From Zygnema circumcarinatum (taxonomy: Eukaryota; Streptophyta; Zygnematophyceae; Zygnematales; Zygnemataceae), in contig CM074809.1 in NCBI GenBank assembly GCA_037447605.1, positions 975,705-1,039,704 on the forward strand: DNA of 64,000 nt. The letters are read 5' to 3'. The notes under the pieces were generated by a model. It was not told the DNA's origin. It saw nothing but the letters and a program-made list of their open reading frames with translations, and made no database searches. Of this stretch, positions 21,706 through 34,333 are shown one piece after another. A program made the translations under genes and the position numbers. Numbering within the stretch: the first letter of the stretch is position 1; each line of letters begins with the position of its first letter.

Positions 21706-24700
21706 ATGGCGGAGAAGAGGAAGGCGGAGAGCATTGCTGCTCTCTTTATTTACAACGATGACGATGAGACGGACGAGGAGGACGAGAAGGCCGAGCAGAG
21801 AGACGCGGAAGCTGCGCAGAGAGACGCCAGTTCTGCGGCAGCACATACGGAGGGGGGGGCTGGGGAGCAGGAGGATAGGAATGGCGAGGGAGGGGTGCTG
21901 GGCATGCTGGACTACGGCCAGGAGGAGCCCGCAGCTTCGCCGGAACGGGAGGTGCATTTCTTGTGCTTATGGGTAGTTGTGCGAGGAAAGAAGTGTAGGG
22001 AGTATATTGCAGCGTTTCTGGCTTTTAGGATTCTCGCCGGAGATGGAAATCACTTTTTTGCTGATTAAACGCATACGGGTACAGTTGATGCAGTAGTGCA
22101 GTTTTTGAGGGGAAGCGCGGTGTCCAGTTGGCGTTTGGCGATGTTATAAGCTTCATGGTCCTCATTCTGCGCTTGAATGGTGCAGGAAGGAGACGCAGGA
22201 TATGCGTCGATTCGAGTAGAAGGAGCTGAGCAAGATCAAGGTAATTTCTCTGGACAAGATTTCACCAGATTGTTTGGAGTACGGTGCAAGTGGTCCCTCA
22301 CTATATTACGGGTAGTGCTTGATGCTACTGACGTAGCTATCAGCTTTAAAGAGATTCTCTTTCCCCTCCTTTGGGGAGACCGCCTTGCATATGTGCATAC
22401 GGGAGATGCATCAGAGGAAACGGAATGAATTTCACGATGTGGGGTGCAACCCATCGTCACATGAAACTTGGTGAAACTTTACGCCACACAGACGACGTCC
22501 CTCATTTTCACTTCGTTGCGCACCAAGGGTCCTTTTCTTGTTGAATGCGAGAGTGGGCGCTTCATGTGAAGCGTCACAAGTTACTTTGACTGACTCCAAA
22601 AATGCTCCTTTTCATTGGAGCGAGATAGCCTGCAAGATTTATTTAGGCTGCCTGTTTAATTCATGTATCTGCTCACCTTAGGCCTTACTGCATTTCTGCC
22701 TCGTTGCACGCAGGTCCAAGGTGAGGGCAGAGGCAGTGCTGCTCAGCTCTGGCTTGGTCCTGTACCTCCCCATCCCTCTCTTCAGCCTCCACAACTTTTT
22801 CTTTCGAAGTAGCACACCTCTGCTTGCTACTTCTTTTTCCCGGCTCAGATAGCCCACTCAGATTGAATTTTGCATGGTTTATACGTTTGTGTGTAATCCT
22901 CTACACAATGTCGAGTGCCCCTCTAATCTTGTTGGCACTAGATAGTTGCGTCTTCTCTAACACTGTTGTTTCATCTCCCCTGCTCCTTGTCCTGCAATGC
23001 GGAGGCAATGGTGAGCCTTACCTCAGATGGTCAAGTAGCGTTCGTGGAGCCACAAATTCATTGAACCTCATTTTCCGCTAACTGATTCGCTTTTTTTGTC
23101 AAAATTTCCTCCGTGTTGTCATCTCACTAACCACATCCAAACTTTGTACGACCGTATAGATGATGTAGAACTGCAGTTCAAAAGGGTTAACTTGAGTGAG
23201 GAGGGAGAAATCTATTGCTTGTATTCTGCAGCATGGAAATGAAGTCACACCACTTCCCTGAAGCGGAAGCAGTTTGATATTCGAAAATCCGGGTCGAAAG
23301 GGATAAGGTTTCACCCCTAAAGAAGGAGTGCTAGTTGCTCTGCAACAGCGGATGTGAATTTTCCGGAATCCTAATTTCTGAATTTCCTGGTTTGAGTCTT
23401 TGGAATTTTTTGCGCATTGCATGAGAAATGCGAGAGCCGCATAGACTCGGTACATGATGGGGATTATCTGAAATTATAGGGAGCACGGATTAGTGAAATG
23501 TTTTCACATTTGAATTTTAAACTGTGACTCTAGTCGTATTTGAAGCCGTCTTAATATTAGAAGAGAACGACCTTCCTGGCCTGATCTTATTTCTGATAAG
23601 ATTGGACAATGAATTGTCCAAATCTGAAGCTTGTTTAAATAGCTCAGGCCACGTGATAGATTGACTGTGCCTGGAAGTATGTAGATGGTGTCTTTGCTTA
23701 GGCTACTCATGACTGGCAGGGAGTCCCTGTTTGATGTGTGAATATACTGCCAATATTTGCCCATATTAGCATTGAAATAGGTTCGTCGTCCGGCTCCTTT
23801 GAACCTTGCAAACCATTTAACGATCGCCTCCTGCACGTTCTGAATTATCCTTACAGATATCCAACTTTGTAGTTTCAGCTTAGCTGTTTGTAGCAACATC
23901 TCTTACTGCCGGTTTGCTTTCCGATACGGCGCAGGCCCTGCAAGGGAGAAGTCTCGAACTCCTCCAGGATCTATCGTTAATCTGACGCCAAACAAGGCGG
24001 GTGGAACTCCTAGTAAACTGTCGCCATTGGTCAATGATCGGTCAGGAGAACCAACAGCCTCTGAGGAAGTGCCACGTGGCACTGAGAGGCCGAGTGGGGA
24101 TGCTGCAGAGCGCAGTTCAGGGGAAGCTCATCCTCTCGAGAAGGGAGGGGACGAGCCATCAGCCATGGAAGTAGAGGATGGCGACCGCTCCCGTAAAGTA
24201 CTTGACACTTTTCTGCCACCTCCTCCTACAGAGAACTGCAGTGACGAACTACAGGTGTGTAATGGAGCTTGGTAACATTTTTATGCAGTTAAGTCGATTC
24301 CAAATGCTCAGAAAAGCTGAACCGGGTTTGCAGGAAGACCACTTTGCAATACTCACAGTTGTGATTCACTTTGTGTGGGAGTTTTTTCAGGAGAAGTTTG
24401 CGAGATTTTGTTACTGGAGGCAAGAACAAGGGCGGAACATCAATGACGAAATGAGGATGTCAAAGGGCTACAAGAATCCTGACTTCATGCAACAAGCAGT
24501 GGAGCACGCGGGCATAGATGATATAGGCAGCTGCTTTCCAAAGGAAATATTCGATCCGCATGGCTTCAACGCCGGTGATTACTATGACCAATTAGGTGAG
24601 CCTCCCACTTCTATGCAGAACTTGAACTCTCCCCTTAACAAGTTGTTTCAGCAGGCCCATTGTTTGTGCATTCAAAACTAAACGAGCATGCGCATGCACG

Positions 24701-25802
24701 TGGAATTTTTTGTGTCAAAACTATGCGTGTCATAGTTCCTACCTCTGTTGACCTCTCCTCCTCTGTCTCATAGGCACATCACATTTAGTCCCTGTCTGAA
24801 CACCTTGTTGTTTGACTCTGTGTGGTCTGAATCAATAGTTTATTTTTTTTCTTTTTCCAGCATTGGACCAGAGGCGGCTGAATGAGAGGCGAGAGCAGGA
24901 ACGTAAGCAGAAGGGTCAAATTGACTTCCAACGGGGGGGCCTGCAGCTGCCTCCCGGCCCGCCCAAGCCTGTAGTGCAGCTCATATCCGGGCAGCGAGGT
25001 GAGTGCCATATTGAAACTCTTGTTTGGAAAGATGTAGGTTTCGCGAGTTTCAACTGCCAATAGACCCTATATGTTAGAAAATCGAGTCTTTTGGTATGGC
25101 CTGCCTTTCAACATTCAAGACTGGAAAATACTTCTTGGAGTCTGACTTACTTTAGGGACTTTCTTACTTTCCGCGAACACAATCGCAGGGATATTCCCAG
25201 CTATGCCTCTCGGAATGGGAGTGGGCATTCCCGGCCTTCCCCAAATGATGGCATCTGCAGCAGTAGTTGCTGCTGCTGCCGCTCCTGCGCTTTCCGCCGT
25301 TGATTCCGCAGCGAAAGCAGAGCCGCGAGATCGGAAGCGGAGCAAGTGGGACAAAGTGGAGGGAGAGAGTGCGCGTAGCGCGCAGGAGGTGCTTGCAGCC
25401 GCCAAAGCGCACGCAGCGACCATTGGAGCACCCACGGGGTCTCGCCCGCCTGCCTCGTGAGTGTTCCCTTATTGCAAGCTGCATGATGCCTCCATGGCAA
25501 GGTTCGATGAAGAAAGGGGCCGCACTTTGGAGTGCTTGGAGGGAATTGGGGCTGCTTCGCATGGATAAAAGGGAAAGGAAAAGTGGTAGAAGGCTGGGCA
25601 GGTGGTGATCCGCATGCCTGAGATAGGCATTTTCACGCACATTTTAAAATGCCATTCATCACGACAACGCTAATTTTATCAGCTCGTCGACTGTTTGCAT
25701 GCATGTGGTTCTGTGTGCAGGCAGAGCAAAGCAAAAGAGAATGATGGGGACTCGAAAGGAAGGTCGAGAGAGAAGGGCGGAAGACCGCCTCTAAAAGTGT
25801 AG
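21706..25802 (+). CDS. SAP30BP/HCNGP-domain nuclear protein
   Basis: Seven exons: 21706-21951, 22186-22240, 23935-24254, 24391-24595, 24861-24998, 25189-25456, 25721-25802; all GT/AG and in phase; 437 residues. The N terminus carries SIAALFIYNDDDETDEEDE, like the acidic start of SAP30-binding proteins. The HCNGP domain (about residues 210-300) includes EKFARFCYWRQEQGRNIND, then KNPDFMQQAVEHAGIDDIG, then FPKEIFDPHGF and DYYDQL. A DRKRSKWDKV motif near residue 370 matches the KRKSKWD motif of animal SAP30BP. Family members act in the nucleus in transcriptional repression and splicing; that is family knowledge, not seen here. The 1.7 kb second intron (22241-23934) contains nothing I can support. 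Confidence 0.9.
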
Positions 25803-27747
25803 CGTGTATCCGCTGCTGCGCTGTCCAGTCAGTGCGGAATGTGGTGTGACTACCGTCCACAGGGCTTGCAGCTGCTGCAGCTGCCGCGGCTCACAGACTG
25901 TAACGCAGGAACGCTTGGACTTCACTTGCTAACAGGGAACCTGCTCCATGTGAGTGACTCCCAAGCAGGCAGCTGTAATGGGGTAAAGATAGCCGTTTGT
26001 GTCCCTCGAGCTTTGGGGTGCTGCCGCTGTTGTGGAATTATCCTCGAGAAATGTGAAAGGTTATGGTGCAGATTGTATGGGGTGCCCGGTCTCTCTCACT
26101 AAGCAGCGGCATCGGGTTCACCATGCAATGCCGTGAGCGGTGGCCAAGGAGTCACCTCGGATATTTGAGAAGCCAAGGACTAACGGTTCCATTTTTGTTA
26201 ATCAGTTTCCAAGTTGTTTGCGACAATGGAAGCGCAGCCTGAGTCAAGTTCCAAACAGAAATTGTGGAGCTGTTCGCATGCGCCTCTCCAACTTGAAGCC
26301 GGAGGGGGGCGGAGGACAGGCGGCCTTCTCCAATTATAATGCGCCATGTGGCTGCCACGTGGCATGGCGTGTGCTCTAGGATGGTGCAGTGAATGGTTTG
26401 TCAAAAGCTGTTGCCATCTATTCGCGACATTGTTCCTCCATGGAACACGCGCTCAGTTTGAGCAAGATGAAACATTTTGATGGAGAATTCTGACCAGAGA
26501 TTGTCTGCGTGTCAATTTGTCCCACTGGCTAAAAATTTCGTACCTCCTTTTTGGCGCGGGGTGTGGTCGCCGATGCCAAGGCGGAAGAAGCCTTCCAATG
26601 CAAAAACATCTGGGCGCCATGTCCCCGCTTCGCAGGCTTTTGCACATGGAAGGAAACGTCAAAGTTTAAGCTTAATACATGAGAAAAACTTGTATCTTCT
26701 GCCATGCCCAAAGTGAACGGCCGATTCCTCGTGAACTGTAACTGTAACTGTAACTGTAACTGTAACTTTAACTGCGATTTTAACTGCAACTATAATTGAT
26801 GACTCAGGCCAATATGATCCTCGGAAGTCGGCCGGGATTGGCCGAGCCCGCGCGCGATATGCGACAAAAATTACCTCCTGCCGGCAACCGGCAACGCCGG
26901 CTAAAATCTGGACGTTGACTTCCCGGAAACCGTCGGCCGTACAGTGCTTTGTCCGTTATGCACAGGAGGGGGCGTCGAGTCGCACTGCACGGAACTGAAA
27001 CTGTGTGCAAAGACGCAAAGATCGGCAGTTAGGGTTCGCGGCTCCAGTGCGCGGCTCGTCGGGCAGTGGGACTGGCCAGTCTCACTGGCACTCGCCCTCC
27101 GGGGCGGCCCTCAGGGGAGGTTGCAGCTGGTGGTGCTCTTGCGCCGCGCCCATTTTTGCATCATTCCGCGCATATTATTGCGTCATCTCGTCGCCCTTTC
27201 TTCTCGCCATACACAGTTTCATTTCAGCTGAAGAGGTGAGCAAGAGGGGTCGAGAGTGAAGGAGCATGTGAGAGGGAGAGAGGGAGGAGCAGGGAGTGCG
27301 AAAGGGAGTGAGGGGGGAGGAGTGGAGAAAGAAAAGGGAAGAGTAGGGTATTGGAAAGAAAGAAAGGAATGAAGAGAATGATGAGAGAAAATGCATTCCC
27401 CTTTCTAGTCATATCTATTAGTTTGCCCCGTCTCTCTTCAAGCCGTGTGCATTCTTCTCCTCCTGTGCGTTTGTTTGTTTCATCCTTTTTATTTCCTCCT
27501 GAGATTATCTTGTTCAGCGGTAGCAAAAGTTTCCTATTTCTGCGCACGTTGCATCTTTGACGTCTTCCACCTTCTTCGTCTCTCTCTCTCTCTCTCACTC
27601 TCGTTTGTCATCAACGGCGTCCCTCCGTTCCAAATGCTTTATCGCTTTGTCAGTTAAGTAGTGTATTCAATGACAGTGAATCGATGATGCATCTTTGGAA
27701 AATTTTGGAGCCTTACGGAAGAAAATCTCTCCGTAATTGCAGGGCTC
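25803..27747. promoter_or_regulatory. intergenic region and leader of the MAP kinase gene
   Basis: No supported gene. A TAACTG array lies at about 26735-26785. CCGTACAG occurs at about 26938 and a telobox-like TTAGGGTT at about 27029. A GA-rich leader (27240-27390) and a CT run (27570-27600) precede the ATG at 27748; TTGCAG at 27738-27742 may be the acceptor of a leader intron. Confidence 0.5.
26735..26785. repeat. TAACTG hexamer array
   Basis: Six near-perfect TAACTG units followed by degenerate TAACTT and TAACTGC words. It contains CAGTTA-type (MYB-like) words on the minus strand, but I infer no function. Confidence 0.85.
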
Positions 27748-30447
27748 ATGGGGGACCATCCGATGACACCGGTTCCAAGCAGCCCTATGGATGCACCACG
27801 GACCCCCACGGAAGGGGGCGGACTTGGAGGACACGGGGAGATGGACGAAGTTCCGTTGGCTAACAATGGCGCTGATTGGAGCGACCCCTACGCAGAGAGT
27901 AGAGGCTCTCTTGAAGACTATAGAGGTGGACACGGAGGTGCAAGTTCTGGACAAGCTGGACAGTATGTGAAAAGAGGCGATTTTGAGGTATATTTAGGAG
28001 CAGACGACCATCTCCGTTCTCGACAAGGCGCACGGCAGCCGCTGCTCTTGGAGCCTCTGGTGAGTCCCGATGGATTTAAAAACTGAAGCGTTCAGGGTCG
28101 GTGCCCCGCTGTGATTCTTAAGGCTAGGTTTTTGAGGTGGTTGCGGTTCTCTGTGATAAATATTGGATGGAATGTGCTTGAATAAGTCTTCATGTATTCT
28201 ACAGGGGAATGAGACGATGGAGGGCCCTGGCAAGCCGGAGGAGGATCGAAATTTGGAAAACCCGGGATATGTGAAGTACAACATTTATGGGGTCATTTTT
28301 GAATTACCACATAAGTATTCTCCGCCAATTGAAGCGCTTGGACGAGGTGGCTATGGTTTTGTCACGTGAGATTTCGTCACGCATCACCTTCTTGGCGTGG
28401 TTTGCCTTGTTTAGAGTGTGAATGAAAAAGCATGATTAAGGGACTTATGGTTCTCCTCCCCCCTACATCACCTTCCTTTTTTTTGGGACAGGTCTGCCCG
28501 AGATAGTGCTACAGGAGAGCCCGTTGCAGTCAAGAAAATTTCTACTGCCTTTCGCGACGTGATGGATGCGAAAAGAGTTTTGAGGGAAGTAGTAATCCAG
28601 CGGCACATGGAGCACCCAAATGTAAGCGACTGAGTCTGTACATCATTTCCTTGTTAACATCTCGGTGATTAACATCGAGTCTTTGTGCTCTCTTCCCAGT
28701 GGGGTCTGGATACAGTACTGCCAGGTATTCTAAATCCAACTATGCATTTCGTGTTTTTGGGGTGTAGATTGCCAGCATTCGCGATGTGATTCGGCCTCCT
28801 CGACCGCGTAACTTTAAAGATGTTTATATTGTGTATGACCTGATGCCCTCCGACCTCCAGCAGGTCATTGCGTCTGACCAGCCACTCTCCGAAAAACATT
28901 TCAAGGTACACAGCTCAGAGCGGGCAGTACTGCTTGATTCGTTTCTAGTACTGAGAAGCAGCGTGGACTGTCTTTTGCAGTTTCTTAACCTTTCCTCTTC
29001 AACACCTCTCTCCTCCTCGTTTATGCTATCTCCCCCTCCCCCTCCCCCTCAACCTCTTTTAGTATCCTCCTGTGTTTTGCTGTATGGATGTTGAGGTTGA
29101 TAGAGTTTCGTGTCCAAGATTCCCCTGCCCAGTAAATGATGTGTCGTTGCCCTTGTTATTCGTTTGAAGAAGCACTGCTTTTCTTCTCCGAGTTTCCCTT
29201 CGCCTTCAATCTGAACTGCTCAATGCTTGCTTTTTTTGACAGTACATCCTCTTCCAACTTCTCCGCGGCCTCAAATTCATCCACTCAGCCAACGTTCTTC
29301 ACCGAGACTTGAAGCCGAGTAACATCCTCATCGACGAACGCTGCAATGTTCGCATTACGGATTTTGGCTTGGCGCGCACAGTGTTGGGGCTTGAAGACCA
29401 CATGACGGAATATGTGGTTACTAGATGGTACAGGGCGCCGGAACTCTTGCTTAACTGTCAAAGGCACACGGGAGCCATTGACATGTGGGCTTTAGGGTGT
29501 ATTTATATGGAGCTTGTGACGAGACAAGTGTGGATAAAGGGTCATGCCCCTCTTGACCAGTTGCGAAAGACTGTGGAGGTGGGTAGTCTAGGGGGGTGCA
29601 GACTTGTGTTTTCTTCCTTGTTTTCTATGTAAGGTATATACAGGTAGGATGTATGAAATGGATAGGTTGGGCATCGGGAATGGGTGGGTGGATGAATGCA
29701 AACTCGTGTATCTGGGAAGAGCTGATCGCGAAAGTGGGTTGAGATGTATGGCTGAACTCGAGGCTAGACATGAGATCCAAATTTTTAGTTAAAATGAGCC
29801 AACGCTTGATGGAGATGTAGCATTTGCTTTTCAACTCTCCTTGTTGACAAAAGCATTTTTGCCTTCACATGTTTTTGCAGAGAATTGGAAGCCCTACTCC
29901 GGATGATTTAGGCTTTTTAGACAGCAACGATGCGCGGAAGTACCTTATGCTTCAAGTGGCACATCCTCGGCGGCCATTCGTAGAGCAGTGTCCCCAACTT
30001 ACTCCTAAAGGAGCCGACCTTGCGGAGAGGATGCTGCAATTTGATCCCAACAAACGCATCACAGGTGAGGATGTTTCCCTGCAATAGTGACTGTTGTGGT
30101 GCTCGATGTGCTCCCTTCATTCGCAAAATTGCATTTGTTATGCTTGGTCATCTTCGGTTCACCCCTCTTAACGTGACCCTCGGTTCACTCTGCTCAAAAT
30201 TCATCGTCCGTTCACCCTGCTGAAATTTATCTTCCGTTCATCCTGGTTCTCCTTTTGGGTTGCAGTTGATGAAGCGTTGGCACACCCTTATTTGGCCCAT
30301 TACTATGATCCAATGGATTCCATGGTATGCGAAGCGCCCTTTGAGTACGACTTAAGCTTCGAGCAGAGCCATTTTACGATTCCATTGATCCGCCAATTAA
30401 TATACGAGGTCGCCTGTGACTTCAACCCGCTACCTCCGAGTGAATGA
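27748..30447 (+). CDS. mitogen-activated protein kinase (TEY type)
   Basis: Seven exons: 27748-28059, 28205-28365, 28492-28621, 28768-28905, 29243-29578, 29881-30064, 30266-30447; all GT/AG and in phase; 480 residues. A roughly 130-residue Gly/Pro/Asp-rich N-terminal extension precedes the kinase domain. Visible features: GRGGYGFV loop near 150, AVKK lysine near 169, HRDLKPSN at about 267, DFGLAR at about 287, the activation motif TEY at about 302 in [25 protein letters not shown], and a C-terminal [11 protein letters not shown] as in plant MAPKs. All catalytic residues are present. The MAPK insert reads [14 protein letters not shown] instead of the usual LFPG-x-HQLR, a mild divergence. It is a signalling kinase activated by a MAPKK; the pathway cannot be told from sequence. 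Confidence 0.93.
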
Positions 30448-31347
30448 TAAATAATCCGCGGGTGCATGTGGCGACATAGGTGTAAAGGCTAGAACTGACT
30501 TTGATTGGAACAGGATAAGAAATGTAGGATTTTTGCTTTCTAGGGCTTCAGCTTGTATTCCGTTTTGTCTCTATTAAGATGGGTGAAGCCACGGACGCTC
30601 ATCTGATTAATAATTTGTATTCCAAGGTTGCTTAGATGGGCTCTATGGTCCCACTCGTAATATTGGTATAGTACTACGTCAAGGTTCGGCCACAGAAATA
30701 AAGTTCAGCAGCTCTTAAATCTCTCTTGGAACGATCGCGATGCATGTAAGGCTGCTATGATGGTCAGATGCTGCTGCATGCGTGGCCGCTGGTAGTGACG
30801 CCCCTAAAGCTGTCAGTGACTTTGTGTGTCATTCTCGCATCGAGGTTGATCACTCCGTTGGGACATGCGGCTTGAGCATTACACCCATTAGTGCCAATTC
30901 TGAAGGAAAGAAAATTGCATTGACATTTCGTTCTTTCTTTTTAAGTGGACCTCCTTCGATAAGGAAAGGCTTAAGTCAAAAGCCACATTGGTTCTTGAAC
31001 ACACACACACACTGCTTGAATGTACGGAATGTATGTCGACGCGTACCTGAACAAGGTGGGATAAAAAATTGAACGGGAAGTTAAAGGGTAGCGGGAACGG
31101 TTCCATGTGCCGTTCTTTGCTGTTCACCGTTCTTTGCTGTTCGCCGTTCAGGCGCGGTTGACGGCCTTGGAACTGGCGTGTCGCTGTCGGCAAAAGTGCG
31201 GCAGTACTGGTTCTGTGCGGAATTAGGGTTTGCGCGAGCACGCAGCAGCACTACAGTGGGAAGATTTTAAAAAAAAGGACGAAGAATGCGTCTGGGGATG
31301 AGGAGGAATGCAGTTATTGCTTGCCTGCTTTGATCTCTACGAGCGAA
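30448..31347. promoter_or_regulatory. intergenic region and OEP80 promoter
   Basis: No supported gene. TTAGGGTTTGCG at about 31224 is a telobox, typical of plant housekeeping promoters, about 120 bp before the OEP80 start codon. A short GTTCTTTGCTGTTC word is repeated at about 31112 and 31129. A single GTAC (about 31021) is present; no CACGTG was seen. Confidence 0.45.
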
Positions 31348-34238
31348 ATGGAGCGCTTTGATTCTGCGAAGAATGTGAAGTTCAAGTGTGTGCAATTACC
31401 CCTGAAAGGAACCGAGACTGCAAGCAAAGGTGCAGGGACTGTGTTTGTTGCTGCGTCGCCTTCGCAAGGCAATGTGGGCGGTTTCGCGACGAGGGTTAGT
31501 GATAAGGTCAACAGGAGGCAAGAAAGCCTGCAGGCTAAAATTAAGGTTTGGGAGGAGGTCTCTCACCGGCTTCAGTCGCAGTTTCAGGGCATTCTTTCAC
31601 CTCTATTGAAGGCTGTTGAAGAAGTTAGGGTTTCTGCAAGCAGAAAAGCAAGTACTGCCGCAAGAGAAGCCTATCTTGCACTCCAAAATCCTCTGCCGCT
31701 TCCAGAACGCAGGCGATTGAGGCCTCAAGCTGGGCTAAATCGTCTTCTCCTTGCTTCCCTTTCCGCATCTTCTTTAGCTGATAGTGATGGACAGGCCGGC
31801 CCAGAAGGACAAGGGGACGAGGGAGAGAGCGGCCAGGGCCATGGAGGAGAAGAGGAAGGAGACGCAGAGGGAGGAGCAGAAAAGGGGGATGAACCCTCTT
31901 CTTCAGCCGCCATAGTTCCATCCAAACCGAGTGTCCGGAAGCCGCGAGGTCGAAAAAAAGGCCACGGGATTAAGCTGGCAGAGGACCCAGAAAGCCAAGA
32001 GAGAGTTTTGATAAGTGAGATCTTAGTGAAGGATATGGATGGTCAGGATATTGAGGACAGGAGCCTGTTGGGGATAGCGATGAAAGCTGTGAAGGCATCA
32101 AAGCCGACGCTTGCATTGACGACGAAGGAAGTGCAGGAAGACGTCTTTCGGATCATTGACACGGGGTACTTTGCATCCTGTCTTCCGCTCGCAGAGGATA
32201 CAAGAGACGGCGTCCGGCTGATATTTAGGGTAACTTCCTAACCATTTCAGTACTGTGTAAGCTGCATTACGTCAATTGTTGGAAAACAAGTAAGTTCAGT
32301 TATGGAACTATACTGTAGTTTAAAATGTATTTTTGAGGTTGAGCAATTGGGGATTAACTTGCCATCGCCCCTAAGCATTGGAATCAAACCAGAACATAAG
32401 CCTCCTGGCGATAAGGTTGAGTACAAAAGAGTTGGCATCAAGTAGGTCCTTTGAAAGGGAATTTCGGATCGTCTCGATATTGACGCTTGACTCTTCGAGT
32501 CAAAGTGAAGTTTAAGAGTTCAAATGTGTGAGTTCGCATGCTGACAGTTGTCATAACATGAAAGAGCCTTGGAGCATTTTCAGGTGGAACCAAATGTGGA
32601 GATGATGGGCCTCAAGGTGTATGGTGCCAACGTGCTGCCGACTCGTATCGTGGAGGATGCATTTCGGGACGATTTTGGCAAGTCATTCCTTTTAGTCAGC
32701 TGCTGCTAGAGAAAGGGTTTCAGTAGACGGCACGCGCGGAGGTCAGAGATTTTTACGATAAGGAGTCCGTTTGATAGCAATGCCTGAAAAGGACATCCTT
32801 GTAGATCTATATGTTTGGATATATGTTTGGAGTGACTAATGTGTATAGTGGTTTATAGCTGAAAAGTATAACATAGAAGAGTTTACAAGGAGGCTCTTTT
32901 CCATTGTCCGTCAGATTCCCAAGAGGATTAAAAAATGCCAAAAAATAGTTTCGCTCGTTTAGCTCTTGGTATACACTTCGAATAATAAGGTGTTTTTTCA
33001 TACGTGGCCTTTTACTCTACTAGTGAATATAGAACTTGGAATTGAACTATTGAGGATTCGGTCAGTTTAAGTAGGAAATGAACGTGTGAGAACTGTTTGT
33101 TTATCACTTACCCTGATCCTTCCATCGTTATTGGGTATAACAGGCAAGATTATTAACATCCATAGTTTGAACAAAGCAATGGATACTCTCAATGGATGGT
33201 ACAATACCCGGGGTTTGTTTGGTCAGGTATGAATTCCATCCTGAGTTGTGATCAAGATTTCCAATTGCACGTGATCAAGGTGGTCAGAATCGGCACTAGA
33301 TTGCAAGAAACTCTGAGTTCTTTGTCCAATCAGGTCCGCCCCTAGGACACGGATGAGAAAGATTGGATGCAGGACAGGCCATATGGTTGAAGGCAATAAA
33401 CAGATCAACGCGTGGGTTTGAAAACAGTGAGAACTGTGTTCTTTTACTGAACGGTGGTCTTGTAACGGGCCAGGTGACGGACATGGCCATGCTGCCAGGC
33501 GGCATAATCTGCATTCAGGTTGCTGAGTCAGAAGTTAACACCATCACGATTCGCTTCCGAGATCGAAAAACGTGAGTTGTAGACTCGATGAGGAATGATG
33601 ATGCTCATTGAATGTTCTCACAGTTGACAGAATCGCTGAAATCCGATCCTTCTTGACCTGAGACTCTTTGTGTCTCCACCTGAAGTCGTGTTCATGAATT
33701 TGACTTACGAGATCAGGCCTCACTCTCTCATCTGAACGTATGGTGTGGGCGCAGCGGAGAACCGACAACAGGGAAAACTCGGCCGGAAACTTTACTCCGC
33801 CAGCTCATGACTAAACCAGGCCAGGTACGTTGCACCGGTCTAGGCCGGAAGTCTCAGAAGAGCTTCTTTACTTCTTCAAAAGCATACATCATGTACCGTG
33901 TGCTTTTCTTCAATGTTGAAGCTAAACTTGTGCACTCATCGCAGGTGGAAAGTTTGTTTGAAGAGGGTTGACTTGCGATGCACGCGCAAATGCATAGCTG
34001 GATGTTGAGGATGTACGGGTGGGATGTCGCCAGGTGTACAGCCTGCAGCAGGGCAAGCGTGATGTGGAAACCGTGTTCACTATGGGCATCATGGAGGATG
34101 TGAATGTGGTGCCTCAGCCTGCAGGTATGACAGTCTCGCTGCGGCTCATTCAGATGTTTCATGGATAACTGTTCCGATCGCTCCGTATTGGTATCGCAAG
34201 ATTGCCGCATGTCCTTATTGAGATATAGTAAGCATCAG

Positions 34239-34333
<95 letters not shown>

